Positions 45,318 to 57,300 are shown, counted from the first letter of the stretch. The stretch is 64,000 nucleotides of DNA from Bactrocera neohumeralis (GCF_024586455.1 NW_026089623.1:16124236-16188235); one strand, 5' to 3'. The notes: generated by a model from the letters alone, not told the origin. Numbers and translations: made by a program.

Positions 45318-46260
45318 TTAGGAGTTTTGAGGTATTACGTTATTTAAATTTTGAAATTTTTTATTTCTTTTAATGTGTGATTTGTAATATTTATGTCCTC
45401 GATCTGTTATAACGTGTTCATTATCTAATCCGGTGACGGTTATTTTTCGAAATTTAGAGTGGTTTTTACCTCCTCTTTCATCCTTTAAATAAACAGGGCC
45501 TGTCTGAATTTCTACATTTTCGCGTGTTTTGTTGAGTTTATTAATAGCTTTTTCTTTATTCTTTATTATTAATTCTCTAATTATTTGATATTCGCTTGGG
45601 TCTATATTTCCATTTCTAAAACTAATTGGTTTCTTTCCTGTACTTGAATGGATTGTATTGTTGTAAAACATAATTATTTTATATATTTTTTCTTCTGTAT
45701 TTTCTGTATCTTTATTAGGATCATGTTTTAAAATTCTAATATGTTCATTTATAGTGTTGTGTAACCTCTCTACATCTGAGTTAGATGTATGATTATTATT
45801 TGACGTGTAATGTATCTCAATATCTTGTTCTCTAAGAAGTTCCAATAGAGGTAGAGCTTTAAAACCTAGTTCATTATCTACAACCAATTTCTTTATATTT
45901 CCTACTATTGACAAATACTGCGTTAGGGCTAATTTAAATTCTATCCAAGATCTATTTTTAATTTTAATTGCCTGTGCAAATTTCGAGAATTTGTCGATAA
46001 ACGTTAAAAATAGTGTTTTCTGTAAACTATAAAAAACATCTACGTGAATAATTTCTCCAGGCTTCTCAGGAGTTTCAGTTATTTTATATTCTTGTTTGAT
46101 TGGGTGCCTGTCGTATTTTTCCTTGTTACAAATATCGCAGTTATTTATATATTGGGTTATTCGTATTCTTAGTTGGGGGTGATAGATAATTGTTTTCAAT
46201 TCCGCAAAGTTTTCGTTTATTCCTCTGTGATTATTTCGTTTGTGTTCTTTTTCAATTTTT
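45318..46260 (-). pseudogene. errantivirus integrase (pol C-terminal part)
   Basis: Joins element DNA to the chromosome. The main frame 45318-46199 (293 codons) contains the end of the HHCC zinc domain (NNCDICNKEKYDRHP), then the core: HVDVFYSLQKTLFLTFIDKF (first Asp), KLVVDNELGFKALPLL (second Asp), and NSDVERLHNTINEH (Glu). The C-terminal domain has GPVYLKDERGGKNH and HYKSHIKR-like KYYKSHIKRNKKF. The catalytic triad is intact. The N-terminal boundary is unclear because frames change near 46200-46400. Confidence 0.88.
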
Positions 46261-46390
46261 TCTGTTAACTGATTTTCATCTGTAATATCTTCTAATAACT
46301 TTTTACATCTAATGATTTTGAATTGATTATTTTCGTTAAAATATTTCTTGACTGTTTCATTGAAACTATTAAATAAAGATTCTTCTGTAA

Positions 46391-47110
46391 TTAATATGGC
46401 ATTGGTCTTATTAGGATTAAAATGGTTTTTATTATGGTGATAAGTGTTTGTTCGTCGAATATTTTTGCAGTTATTGTTTTTCTTTTATTTTTAAAAATAT
46501 TTTCGTTTTTTATTTTTAGTGATCCCGATACAGTTTTATTAAAAATTATTTGCCGTCGATAGAAATTTATTGGGAAATTAGTTTCTAAAATGATATTTTC
46601 ATTCTGAGTCATCTCGGCAGTTTCATCCATTTCAATATTTTGGGTTTCTTCATTAATATTTATTTCAACTCTTGATAAGGCATCTGCATTACCGTTTAAA
46701 ACTCCTTTTTTTATATTTTATTTCATAATCATATTCTTGTAAACGAAGTCTCCATCGGACCAATTTAGAATTCGGCTCTTTAATAGAAAATAGCCACGTT
46801 AAGGGTCTATGATCCGTTTCTATCAGAAACCGTCTGCCGAACAAATATGGTCTCAATTGTTGAGTAGCCCATACGATTGCTAATAATTCTTTTTCTATAG
46901 TACTATAGTTTTGCTCATGATCATTAAGTGTTCTACTAACAAAACAAATAGGGTGTCCATCTTGGGACAGCACTGCTCCTACTGCAAAGTTGCTTGCATC
47001 CGTTTGCAAAACAAACTTTTTATTGAAGTCTGGATATGCCAAGACAGGGGAATTAGTTAATATTTTTTTAGAGTATCAAAACTTTCTCTATAATCAGGAT
47101 CCTTAACATC
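46391..47110 (-). pseudogene. errantivirus RNase H and tether region of pol
   Basis: 46689-47042 encodes KKFVLQTDASNFAVGAVLSQ, DGHPICFVSRTLNDHEQNYS, TIEKELLAIVWATQQLRPYL, and ETDHRPLTWLFS: RNase H with Asp, Glu and Asp at the expected places. 46391-46630 (ETNFPINFYRRQIIF) is the tether before the integrase. A frameshift near 46690 separates them, and 47050-47320 (RT thumb) is degenerate with small deletions. Confidence 0.85.
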
Positions 47111-47323
47111 GATTTTAGCTTCTTTCTTTAAATATTTTGTGATTGGTCATCAATTTTAGAGTCTTTAATTTCTTTTGCTTAATTTGTTTTTGTTGGTAAT
47201 GAAATTTTTGTACGCATAAAATTTTATCTGTTTGGTTTTATTCCTGATTCAGTTACTATTTTAGTTTCTCTTTTCAAAAATCTTTTTATCTAAATTTGGA
47301 TCTTTAAATTTCCTTTCAAACGA

Positions 47324-48660
47324 TTAAATACTTTTGTTATAGATTCCAAATGTTCCTGAGGTTGAGAATATTATTATGTCATCGAGGTAGACGAGACAAA
47401 TTTTATTAATAAAATCACCTAGGACATTATTCATCAGCCTTTGAAAAGTGGCTGGTGCTGTTTTTAGTCCGAACGGCATACGAAAGAACTCGTAGTGGCC
47501 GCATTCTAGGTTAAATGCGGTTTTTGGAATATCTTTTTCATTTATTTCAATCTGATGTGAAGATCTCGTAAAATATTGACACCTTCCCAATTTCTCCAAA
47601 ATTTCATCGATGTTAGGAATAGGATATTTATCATCAATGGTGACTTCGTTTAGCTTACGATAGTCAACCACCAATCTCCATTTTTTCTTTTTGCTTGCAT
47701 CCAGTTTTTTCGGTACAATCCATACTGGAGCTGAATATGGTGAATGGCTGGGTCTGATTATCCCGGCATTCAACATTTCTTTAATTTGTCTACCCACTTC
47801 TTCCTTATGAATGTATGGGTATCGATAAGTTTTTGTATTAATTGGAATGTTATTCACAGTCCTTATTTCATGCTTTATTGCATTGGTAAAAGTTAAATCG
47901 CTATTTTCTGAATAAAATATATTTTTAAATTTGTTTATTAATTGTAATATTTTTTCTTTTTCTTCGTTATTGAGGTGTTCAACTCTTATTTGTTCCGAAA
48001 TTGGAAGTTTTTGGGTTTTCTCTCCTATATTATATATGCAAAAATTTTTTGTATTAGCGTTTTCAATTTTAAAAGGTGAAAATTTTATTATTTTTGGGGT
48101 GTCTCCACTAAAATTTATTGTAGCGTTAATTTTAAAGTTATCTGCTTCATATATGCCTTCTAATATTTCTAGACTTTTATCGTTTGAAAATTCTTGATTT
48201 TTGTACACTAATCCTTCTTTGCACTCTACTGGTAATTCAACTTGATATATTCCTGGTTTTCCAAAATGATGTTCCACTTGTTGATCTCCATATATTAAAG
48301 GTATTTTATTTTCACCTATAATGATTACGTCGCAGTTTAAATTTATGATTGCTCCTAATGGTTTTAAAATATTATTTCCTATCAATCCATCGTAAAAATC
48401 ATGGAAGTTACAAATCAAAAATTCAATTGATACTTCCTTACTACCTAGTTCTTCAAAAAGAGGGATACGAACCTTTTTATTTATTTTTATTATATGTTGT
48501 AGAGTTTTAATAGTTATTTCATTCGTTGGTATATTCCATTTCGGGTGGCATATGCCTGGGTTAATAATTGAATGTGAAGCTCCTGTATCAATTAAAAATT
48601 TTAAGTAGCCTAATTTAGATTTTATTGTTATATGTGGTAATTTTCCCGTGAGGCTGGAAA
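47324..48660 (-). pseudogene. errantivirus protease and reverse transcriptase (pol), motif A deleted
   Basis: From about 48660: KLGYLKFLIDTGASHS (protease active site), then FYDGLIGNNILKPLGA (flap/substrate region), and the RT: IRPSHSPYSAPVWIVPKK, WRLVVDYRKLN, YPIPNIDEILEKLGRCQYFT, RSSHQIEI, TAFNLECGHYEFFRMPFGLK, TAPATFQRLMN, and LVYLDDIIIF (catalytic YLDD). Between YFT and HQIEI the family normally has the motif A block with the first catalytic Asp (usually about eight more residues, DLxSGF type). Only RSS remains here, so the RT is dead. The frame is lost after IIIFS near 47380. It overlaps gag in another frame, as usual for this group. Confidence 0.9.
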
Positions 48661-49599
48661 TTGAAAATTTTCATATGTTGGTTGTTTTTTGACGTTTTGG
48701 AACATATTTACGTCCATAGGTTCTGGTTGATTATTTTGCTGGTGACTTACTATATTGGGTGTATTATAAGAACTATAAGGATTTCTTTGTTGGTTTGAGT
48801 TATTGTTAGGCCTATATTGAAAATTTTGTCTAGGATAATTTTCTTGCGAATTATAATTAGGTTTATATTGGATATTTTGTCTATTATGATTATTAGAATT
48901 AAAATTATGTCTGTATTGAAAATTTGAATTTGGTCTTTGTGAATTAGAATTATTTCTGTTATCATTTTTGTAGTTTTGTTTATTAAAATTTCTATTTCGT
49001 GGCTCATCTTCAATTTGTTTGGTCTTGTTGCCATTATATGCGTAGCCTGCTTGGAAAAGAATTTCCATTGCTTCCTCCAGCGTGTTTGGATTTCTACAAG
49101 TCAATATAGTCTTCATTGGCTCGGGAATTTTTCCTTTAAAAATGTTAAGCGCTGATTTCATGTTATTTCTGGCTATTTCGGATGTGCCAGTATCTTCTCC
49201 CATTATTAAATTGGTTTTATTATTTAATCTCCGTAGCTTATCTTTTATTTCATTGTAGAATTCTGTCGTGTTTGTTCTGAATACTACTGCTCTCATATTA
49301 TCATAAAGTTCTTCTACGCTCAATTTTTCTCCAAAATTATTTATAAGGACATTCTTAATGTCCGCCCACGACTGTACATGAAAATTTATTTCTATTATTT
49401 CCCTAGCTCTACCTTGTAACCTACTTTTTATTATATCAGAGAAGAGAAGTTGGGACATTTGGTCATATTGCGTTAGTAAGGGGTGTATTCTATCTATAAG
49501 AGTAGTAAAGTTGTAAAGGTCATGTCGTTGTCCGTTAAATTCAGGTAATGTTTTGAGGTATTTGATAGGGTCAAGGGTAACAGAAGGTACTTGAGTCAT
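48628..49599 (-). CDS. errantivirus Gag, intact frame
   Basis: 323 codons from MTQVPSVTLDPIKYLKTLPE to SRENYHI. It has a capsid-like helical region (FNGQRHDLYNFTTLIDRI, RLQGRAREIIEINFHVQSWA, LINNFGEKLSVEELYDNMRA) and a C-terminal Asn/Gln/Arg/Tyr-rich tail with repeated NFQYR-N-N blocks in place of a zinc knuckle, usual for errantivirus Gags. Gag forms the particle and packages element RNA. No stops are seen inside. It ends where the protease frame begins, implying -1 frameshift expression of pol. Confidence 0.88.
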   Translation of the reverse strand: MTQVPSVTLDPIKYLKTLPEFNGQRHDLYNFTTLIDRIHPLLTQYDQMSQLLFSDIIKSRLQGRAREIIEINFHVQSWADIKNVLINNFGEKLSVEELYDNMRAVVFRTNTTEFYNEIKDKLRRLNNKTNLIMGEDTGTSEIARNNMKSALNIFKGKIPEPMKTILTCRNPNTLEEAMEILFQAGYAYNGNKTKQIEDEPRNRNFNKQNYKNDNRNNSNSQRPNSNFQYRHNFNSNNHNRQNIQYKPNYNSQENYPRQNFQYRPNNNSNQQRNPYSSYNTPNIVSHQQNNQPEPMDVNMFQNVKKQPTYENFQFPASRENYHI

Positions 49600-49649
49600 G
49601 ATTAAAAATAAAATGAATATATATATGTAACACTTGCAATTTCACTTAA

Positions 49650-49658
49650 TAATCTTAA

Positions 49659-49689
<31 letters not shown>

Positions 49690-49692
49690 TTA
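49650..49692. repeat. TA dinucleotide and T-run microsatellite
   Basis: An (AT)n tract of about 24 bp at 49659-49682 is followed by a T run. It lies between gag start and the leader repeats. Confidence 0.85.
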
Positions 49693-49728
49693 TATTACTT
49701 TGTAAATATATAATACATATATGCAAAT

Positions 49729-49995
49729 AACTCACTTTATGCCGGATTTTTGTAAATGTTGTTGTATTCTCCTTGTAGGAATTTCGTGCCAATAACTCAC
49801 TTTATGCAGGGTTTTTCGTAAATGTTGTCTTCTTCTTGTAGGAATTTCGTCCAAATAACTCACTTTATGCAGGGTTTTTCGTAAATGTTGTCTTCTTCTT
49901 GTAGGAATTTCGTCCAAATAACTCACTTTATGCAGGATTTTTTTTCGTAAATGTTGTCTTCTTCTTGTAGGAATTTCGTACAAATAACTCACTTT
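49729..49995 (-). repeat. tandem repeats in errantivirus 5' leader, 63-66 bp unit, 4 copies
   Basis: AACTCACTTTATGC recurs at 49729, 49794, 49857, 49920 and 49986. Units include GTAAATGTTGTCTTCTTCTT and GTAGGAATTTCGTCC. The array lies between the 5' LTR and gag. A reverse-strand frame stays open across it, a side effect of units near multiples of three. Confidence 0.9.
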
Positions 49996-50194
49996 ACAAA
50001 TAACTTACTTTATCCACTTTTTTTGTTAATTGTTGGTTTGTTCACTAAGATTTTTATTTTTCACTACCTTAATTCTTTAAGGATAGTATGCTTCACTGCC
50101 TTAATTCTTTAAGGAGTTTTAAATTTTATTTGGTACGCGTTAATTTATTGAAATAAAAAAAAAGTCCTTGATTCTTCAAAGATACTTTTCCGCG

Positions 50195-50212
50195 TATCCC
50201 ATCCTCGTCGCC
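50195..50212 (-). other. primer binding site
   Basis: Reversed, the bases next to the 5' LTR read TGGCGACGAGGATGGGA. A TGGCG start complementary to a tRNA CCA end is typical. I do not assign the tRNA. Confidence 0.6.
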
Positions 50213-50710
50213 AGTTAAAACATTATTTAAAATATTTCTCTCAAGAACATGTAGTTCTTGCTTTATTGAATCAAAGAATATGACTAACTTAGTTTACAAA
50301 AATTCTTAATCTTAAATACGAAATCACTAGTAAAGACAGAAAGCAAAATACGATTAAAATTCTAAAGAATTCTTATCAGCAAAATCAATAAGTGCAACGC
50401 CTCTTAAGAATGTCGATCGTAAAAACATACTTGCAGCAAAGCGGAAATGCACTTAAAATTCTTTAGAATTTGGTTACAAATAGTGTCAATGCAATTTCGA
50501 CTATTTTATAAACAAATGATAAAATTAAAGAGTTCGATGCCTCTTATGAAAAATACGTTACCCACAATTAAGTGGAAAACAACAAAAGAACTTAGTTTAT
50601 TTTAACGACGTAAGTATGTTTAAGTGTACATGTATGTATGTATGTAAATATAAATACATATGTATGTTTATATTAATATTTTATGTGATGGTGAAGTGGA
50701 TATCATAACT
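50213..50710 (-). repeat. 5' LTR of errantivirus
   Basis: 498 bp, near-identical to 43368-43855. It carries the element's promoter in this group. Confidence 0.92.
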
Positions 50711-52865
50711 GTTAACATCTTATGCAAAAATTTAAAAAGTAGTGATAATATTGAAGATGAAACGGAAACAAAAATCAAAGAACAGCAAATAAAATTGACG
50801 AAAAAAAGAGACTCTTTTGAGTTTTTTTTCAAAAAATCCTTCTTCGTCAAAATCATTGGCAGTAGTAAAGCCACAGGAAAGTAAAGTAAGTTTAAAATTT
50901 ATTATAAAAATAACTAAACTCAATCAGTGTGACATGTATAACTTAGTTAGTTATAAATTAAACGATTACCACATATTTCTGTGTTTGTTTGTTCGAGGTC
51001 TCGTTCTTGGTTAATTTTTATGTATTACATATGTATTTATATGTTAACTTTTAATTTTAGGAGGTTATCGAAGAGAGTTAATCAGAAGAAACTAAAGATG
51101 TTATGATAGAATTAAAAGGATGTCAATCTCTTCAAACAGTTTCTAAACCTACACCGAGTCAATATGCTTCTAAGAATAGAATTATTGTACTTGAATCTGA
51201 GCTTAATAGTTTAGTACTTGCACGCGATGCCGGTATAGGAACAGATGATGCTACGAAAAAAATAATGTCATTAAAAAAAGATATTGAAGCAGAAAGACTG
51301 CATTGAAGAGAAAAATTGGTTCAGCGGAACGCCAAAAAAAAGCCGTGATTTTAAAAAAGAAAAACTTTTAGAATTGAGTAAATGTAATCCTGAATTAGCA
51401 ACTGCTTTAAAACTTCGAAATACTGTTGGTCGGCCTAGAGTATAAGAAAATCAATCTGGTTTATTTGATGTAATACAATCAATTGCACTCTTTGGTGGTG
51501 CAGCTGATGATCGACGACGCACTGAAGTTATAAGAAGTTGTAAAACACTAGATAACTTACAAGCTGAACTTTCTAAGCAAGGTTACACTATTAGTCGGTC
51601 AGGATTATATTTGAGACTTCTTCTCAAGAGAGCTAATACAGAGGAAGATAAAAGACACGTCGTCACTGTTCCAGTCAAGTTGTGTAAGCCAGACTCTACA
51701 CTGCACTCAAAGCATAAGGATGGAAAATTTTGTACAGCTACTATACGAAATCTCGAATCAGTGGCTTCAATTTTAGGTCCAGACCAAGTATCTATTTTTT
51801 TTATCAATGGATGATAAGGCACGTGTACCTTTGGGCATTACAGCAGCAAATGCTCAAGCGCCAATATTAATGTACCTTGATTACCGTGTTCAATTGCCAG
51901 ATCATGATATTGTCGTCGCTGAAAAACATAAGCTTATTGCATCGGTGTATGCGGGAATTCTAATTAAAAAAGATGGTGAAGGATCACCTGAAGCTGTAAC
52001 ATACTCGGGGCCTACATATGTAGCTATTCGTAGTGGAAAACATTCATCTTCCAATGCAGAGACTCATGCCACTGACGTTCACAAGCTTACTGAATTACCG
52101 ATCTTTGAAAACATGATCCGAACTAGAGAAGGTTTAGTAAAACCGGTTTTTATTTTTACATGCGATGGTGGGCCGGATGAAAATCCACGGTACGAGCGGG
52201 TTATAGTTTCAGCTTTACAACATTTTAAAGATTTTAATTTAGATGCAATTTATATAGCTACAAATGCCCCAGGAAGGAGTGCTTTTAACAGAGTTGAACG
52301 ACGCATGGCACCTGGGCTACATTTTGATTCAATTAATCGAACTACTGACTTAGATCTAGAAAAACGAAACTTCGAAAGTGCGGGCAAAGTTTTGGCTGAG
52401 ATTTGGAGCAAGTTAGTCATTGATAATTTTCCAGTCGTTGCTGAATATGTTGCCCCAACTGTTACTGCACTGGATTTTGAACAGGCTATGATGTTGAAAA
52501 ATAATGCTACTTGGTATGCTAAACATGTACGTGAGTTACAATATTTTTTACAAATAGTTAAATGTGAAACTATTGCATGTTGCGATGTAAGACGTTCAAG
52601 TCTTTGGAAATTATTAAAAGAAGGATTTTTACCACCACCTGTGTTAATTAAACAGACATCAGAAGGTTATGGAGTTACAGGGAGTGATGATAACGACGCT
52701 AAGTTTGCTCCATTATTACTACAGATATTATTAAATCTCAAAGCGTCATCCCATCTGAAACAAGTTCCATATGCTATTTATTGCCCTAGTGTCGAGTCAT
52801 ACTTATTTAAAAGATCGTGTAGCATATGTGGCCTATATTTTTCTTCAAAATGTGACAACTTGTGA
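50711..52865 (+). pseudogene. intron-bearing putative DDE-type transposase or related gene, broken
   Basis: Continues the exon at 43262. 50711-50887 reads VNILCKNLKSSDNIEDETET then, in another frame, PSSSKSLAVVKPQESK, ending at a GTAAGT donor (50886). The intron ends TTTTAG at 51060. The second exon reads EVIEES, stop, SEETKDVMIELKG and a helical, Lys/Glu-rich part. After a stop near 51305 and another near 51443 come VGRPRV, GLFDVIQSIALFGGAADDRR, RTEVIRSCKTLDNLQAELSK, RHVVTVPVKL, DGKFCTATIRNLESVASILG and PDQVSIFF. An 8-T run (51794-51801) shifts the frame. Then MDDKARVPLGITAANAQAPI, DHDIVVAEKHKLIASVYAGI, TYSGPTYVAIRSGKHSS and VFIFTCDGGPDENPRYERVI continue to 52865 (CSICGLYFSSKCDN, a zinc-finger-like tail). 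DDKARV and CDGGPDENPR look like metal-binding blocks of an RNase H-fold enzyme. I do not know a family name. Related proteins occur in multiple copies in other invertebrates, as I recall. Confidence 0.75.
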
Positions 52866-53830
52866 CAAGGACGGGGGGAGGGGTTAAAAAGTCCTTAAAT
52901 TCGTGTGACGTAATTTATGGATGGCCCCTAACCAGTATCGCATCACCACAGCGCTAGTCCGCACAACTTGTCAATAGTTACCAACTGAACTCTTTGGTCC
53001 CATTATGTTTCACAAATACAACTCAACACTATGTCTATATACTCTACTCGTTGTGAGAGTATATACTCGCTGCTGTCTTCAGCTACCGCTCGACACCATT
53101 TGACGACAGCGTCTTTTCTTGAATTTACCGTTGATTTTCGCTAGCGTTCTAACGGAACTTGTAACTGCACTGAATAGTGACGCCACTCCATATGTACAGT
53201 TTCTTTTCTGAAAAACGTTATGTGCCACAAGGAACAGACAATCTCACAGTTTTTTTTGGTGTACGCAAACCGTTTTTCACACTGTATCCAAATTTGCCGA
53301 TACCAATTAATTTCAGTACTTCACTGCGTCTCACAAAATTTAACTCCTACACAAAGTCACCTTTTATTTTTTAAGAACGTTTAAATAACTTCACATTTTT
53401 ATGCGCACCAGAAGTTTTTTACATTAACGCGGACATTTAACACGATACCTTTCATTCAATTTGCGTGAAAATTAAGTCCATCCCACTTCTGACACCACTG
53501 CAACTTACTTTGAATTAAACGCTTTAGTTATTTTTAAAATGTTCAAAAATGTTTTATTTATCAAAACCGGAAAATATAAATAAAGATTATTCACTACATC
53601 ATTGAATGATAATATATGTATAAAAAGAGTTCGTCTATTTCAACAATGTTTGGGAGGGCACGTCCGTACTGCGCAAAGTTTCAAAATCAAGTGTCGCTTT
53701 TTGTAACTGTCGCTGTCGGCGTTCATTGCTTTTTCTCAGTCCGTTCATTCAGGGTATATGCTTAGAGTTGCATGCGTGCGTAGGTCAGGTCATTATTCGT
53801 TGAATCCGTTCATTCAGGGTGTATGTTTAA
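52866..53830. other. non-coding stretch
   Basis: GACAAGGACGGGGGGAGGGG follows the pseudogene stop. CCGTTCATTCAGGGTATATG (53742) and CCGTTCATTCAGGGTGTATG (53806) form a direct repeat of about 64 bp spacing. No coding feature recognised. Confidence 0.45.
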
Positions 53831-54312
53831 CAAGAATGATAGAATACAAGATTACGACGACCGCCATTACAAAACGTCATAGTTCCGTGTTGAGAAGAAC
53901 AAGAGTGAAAAACTGTCAAATGGCTTGCAAATTGTAAACAGAAAAGTAAACACTTTTGTAAATTCGCAAAATATTATTAATTCTTTCGATTTTAATGAAA
54001 AGTTTTAGTGAAGCGATTGAATATTGTTGAGTGAAAAGATTTGAATCATTTCTAAAGAAATATATCGGCCTATTGATAATAAAATTGTCTATTAAGTTGT
54101 GATTCAAATGGAGAAGACGTTTCTTGTGTTGTATATAAATATATACATATTATAAGTTCAGATGTATCAGATGTATGAAATTATGATAAAAGAATTGTGA
54201 AATTATTAATTTAGTATTAAATACATCATTTCTTTTGCAAAATAACAGCCATTTTTTGGCAGCTTTTAAATCGGCCGGAAAACTGAAAAAACCCGTTTTC
54301 GATCCTTTAATT

Positions 54313-57300
54313 CTTCTTCTTAATTGGCGTAGACACCGCTTACGCGATTATAGCCGAGTTAAAAACAGCGCGCCAGTCGTTTCTTCTTTTCGCTGCGTGG
54401 CGCCAATTGGATATTCCAAGCGAAGCCAGGTCCTTCTCCACTTGGTCCTTCCAACGGAGTGGCGGTCTTCCTCTTCCTCTGCTTCCCCCGGCGGGTACTG
54501 CGTCGAATACTTTCAGAGCTGGAGTGTTTTCATCCATCCGGACAACATGACCTAGCCAGCGTAGCCGCTGTCTTTTAATTCGCTGAACTATGTCAATGTC
54601 GCCGTATATCTCGTACAGCTCATCGTTCCATCGGATGCGATATTCGCCGTGGCCAATGCGCAAAGGACCATAAATCTTTCGCAGAATTTTTCTCTCGAAA
54701 ACTCGTAACGTCGACTCATCGGTTGCTGTCATCGCCCAAGCCTCTGCACCATATAGCAGGACGGGAATTATGAGCGACTTATAGAGTTTAGCTTTTGTTC
54801 GTCGAGAGAGGACTTTACTTTTCAATTGCCTACTCAGTCCGAAGTAGCACCTGTTGGCAAGAGCAATCCTGCGTTGGATTTCCAGGCTGACATTATTAGT
54901 GGTGTTAATGCTGGTTCCTAAATAGACGAAATTATCTACAACTTCAAAGTTATGACTGTCAACAGGGACGTGAGAGCCAAGTCGCGAGTGCGACGAATGT
55001 TTGTTTGATGACAGGAGATATTTCGTTTTGCCCTCGTTCACTACCAGACCCATTTTCTGTGCTTCCTTGTCCAGCCTAGAGAAAGCAGAACTAACGGCGC
55101 GGGTGTTGAGGCCGATGATATCAATATCGTCGGCATACGCCAGCAGCTGTACACTCTTATAGAAGATGGTACCTTCTCTGTTTAGTTCTGCAGCTCGAAC
55201 TATTTTCTCCAGGAGCAGGTTGAAGAAGTCGCACGATAGGGAGTCGCCTTGTCTGAAACCTCGTTTGGTATCGAACGGCTCGGAGAGGTCCTTCCCGATC
55301 CTGATGGAGCTTTTCGTGTTGTTCAACGTCAGTTTACACAGCCGTATTAGTTTTGCGGGGATACCAAATTCAGACATCGCGGCATAAAGGCAGCTCCTTT
55401 TCGTGCTGTCGAAAGCAGCTTTGAAATCGACGAAGAGGTGGTGTGTGTCGATTCTCCTTTCACGGGTCTTTTCCAAGATTTGGCGCATGGTGAATATCTG
55501 GTCGGTTGTTGATTTTCCAGGTCTGAAGCCACACTGATAAGGTCCAATCAGTTTGTTGACGGTGGGCTTTAATCTTTCACACAATACGCTCGATAGAACC
55601 TTATATGCGATGTTGAGGAGGCTAATCCCACGGTAGTTGGCGCAGATTGTGGGGTCTCCTTTTTTATGGATTGGGCATAGCACACTTAAATTCCAATCGT
55701 TGGGCATGCTCTCGTCCGACCATATTTTACAAAGAAGCTGATGCATGCTCCCTATTAGTTCTTCGCCGCCGTGTTTGAATAGCTCGGCTGGTAGTCCGTC
55801 GGCCCCTGCCGCTTTGTTGTTCTTGAGACGGGCAATTGCTATTCGAACTTCTTCATGGTCGGGCAATGGAACGTTTGCTCCATCGTCATCGATTGGGGAA
55901 TCGGGTTCTCCTTCTCCTGGTGTTGTGCGTTCACTGTCATTCAGCAGGCTGGAGAAGTGTTCCCTCCATAATTTAACTATGCTCTGGGCATCAGTGACTA
56001 GATCACCTTTGGGGGTTCTACAAGAGTATGCTCCGGTCTAGAAACCTTCTGTAAGCCGCCGCTTTTTTTCGTAGAATTTTCGAGCATTACCCCTGTCGGC
56101 CAGCTTATCAAGCTCTTCGTACTCACGCATTTCAGCCTCTTTCTTCTTCTGTCTACAAATGCGTCTCGCTTCCCTCTTCAACTCTCGGTATCTATCCCAT
56201 CCCGCACGTGTAGTGGTCGATCGTAACGTTGCGAGGTAGGCAGCCTGTTTTCTCTCCGCTGCGACACGGCACTCCTCGTCGTACCGGCTGTTCTTTTGCA
56301 CTTTCCGAAAACCAATGGTTTCGGTTGCAGCTGTACGTAAGGAGTTTGAAATGCCGTCCCACAGTTCCCTTATACCGAGTTGTTGATGAGTGCTCTCAGA
56401 GAGCAGGAGTGCAAGACGAGTAGAAAATCGTTCGGCTGTCTGTTGTGATTGCAGCTTCTCGACGTCGAACCTTCCTTGTGTTTGTTGGCGTGCGTTTTTT
56501 GCTGCACAGAGGCGAGTGCGAATCTTAGCTGCAACAAGATAGTGGTACGAGTCGATGTTAGGACCTCGGAGCGCACGCACATCTAAAACACTGGAGACGT
56601 ATCTTCCATCTATCACAACATGATCGATCTGGTTGGTAGTTTTTCGATCCGGAGACAGCCAGGTAGCTTGATGAATCTTCTTATGCTGGAATCTAGTACT
56701 ACAGATAACCATATTTCGGGCCCCGGCGAAGTCAATCAGCCTCAACCCATTTGGGGATGTTTCGTCGTGGAGGCTGAATTTACCGACCGTAGTGCCAAAT
56801 ATACCTTCCTTGCCCACCCTGGCGTTAAAGTCGCCAAGCACGATTTTGACATCGTGGCGGGGGCAGCTCTCATAAGCGCGCTCCAAGCGCTCATAGAAGG
56901 CATCTTTGGTCACATCGTCCTTCTCATCCGTCGGGGCGTGGGCGCAAATCAGCGATATGTTGAAGAACCTCGCTTTGATGCGGTTTGTGGCTAGACGTTC
57001 ATTCACCGGAGTGAATGATAGTACTCGGCGACGGAGTCTCTCTCCCACCACGAATCCAACACCAAACTTGCGCTCCTTTATATGGCCACTGTAGTAAATG
57101 TCACAAGGACCTACTCGTCTCTGTCCTTGTCCCGTCCATCGCATTTCTTGGACGGCGGTGATGTCAGCCCTTATTTTTGCGAGGACATCAACCAGCTGGG
57201 CAGCGGCACCTTCCCAATTAAGGGTCCGGACATTCCAGGTGCATGCCTTCAAATCGTAGTCCTTATTCCGTTTGCCATGGTCGTCATCAAAAGGGGGGTC

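Larger units (their letters stand above)
43368..50710 (-). mobile_element. errantivirus-type LTR retroelement with env, 7343 bp, defective
   Basis: Complete on the reverse strand: 5' LTR (50213-50710), leader, gag, pol, env, polypurine tract and 3' LTR (43368-43855). LTRs start AGTTATGATATCC and end AAYT, as in errantiviruses (insect gypsy-group endogenous retroviruses). The target duplication GTTAAC is at 43362-43367 and 50711-50716. The LTRs differ little, so insertion is fairly recent, yet pol carries deletions and frameshifts. Only described here; the lesions are noted in the separate entries. Confidence 0.93.

Noticed and set aside
49732..49992. Repetitive frame with YLDEIPTRRRQHLRKTLHKV units
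   Set aside because: Lies in the errantivirus leader and comes from the 63-66 bp tandem repeat, not from a gene.
50660..50884. Frame starting in the LTR and running into the flanking exon
   Set aside because: The first part is LTR sequence, and only the part after the GTTAAC duplication belongs to the interrupted gene.
55166..55387. Forward-strand frames between 54.2 and 57.4 kb
   Set aside because: Antisense to the RTE-like ORF.
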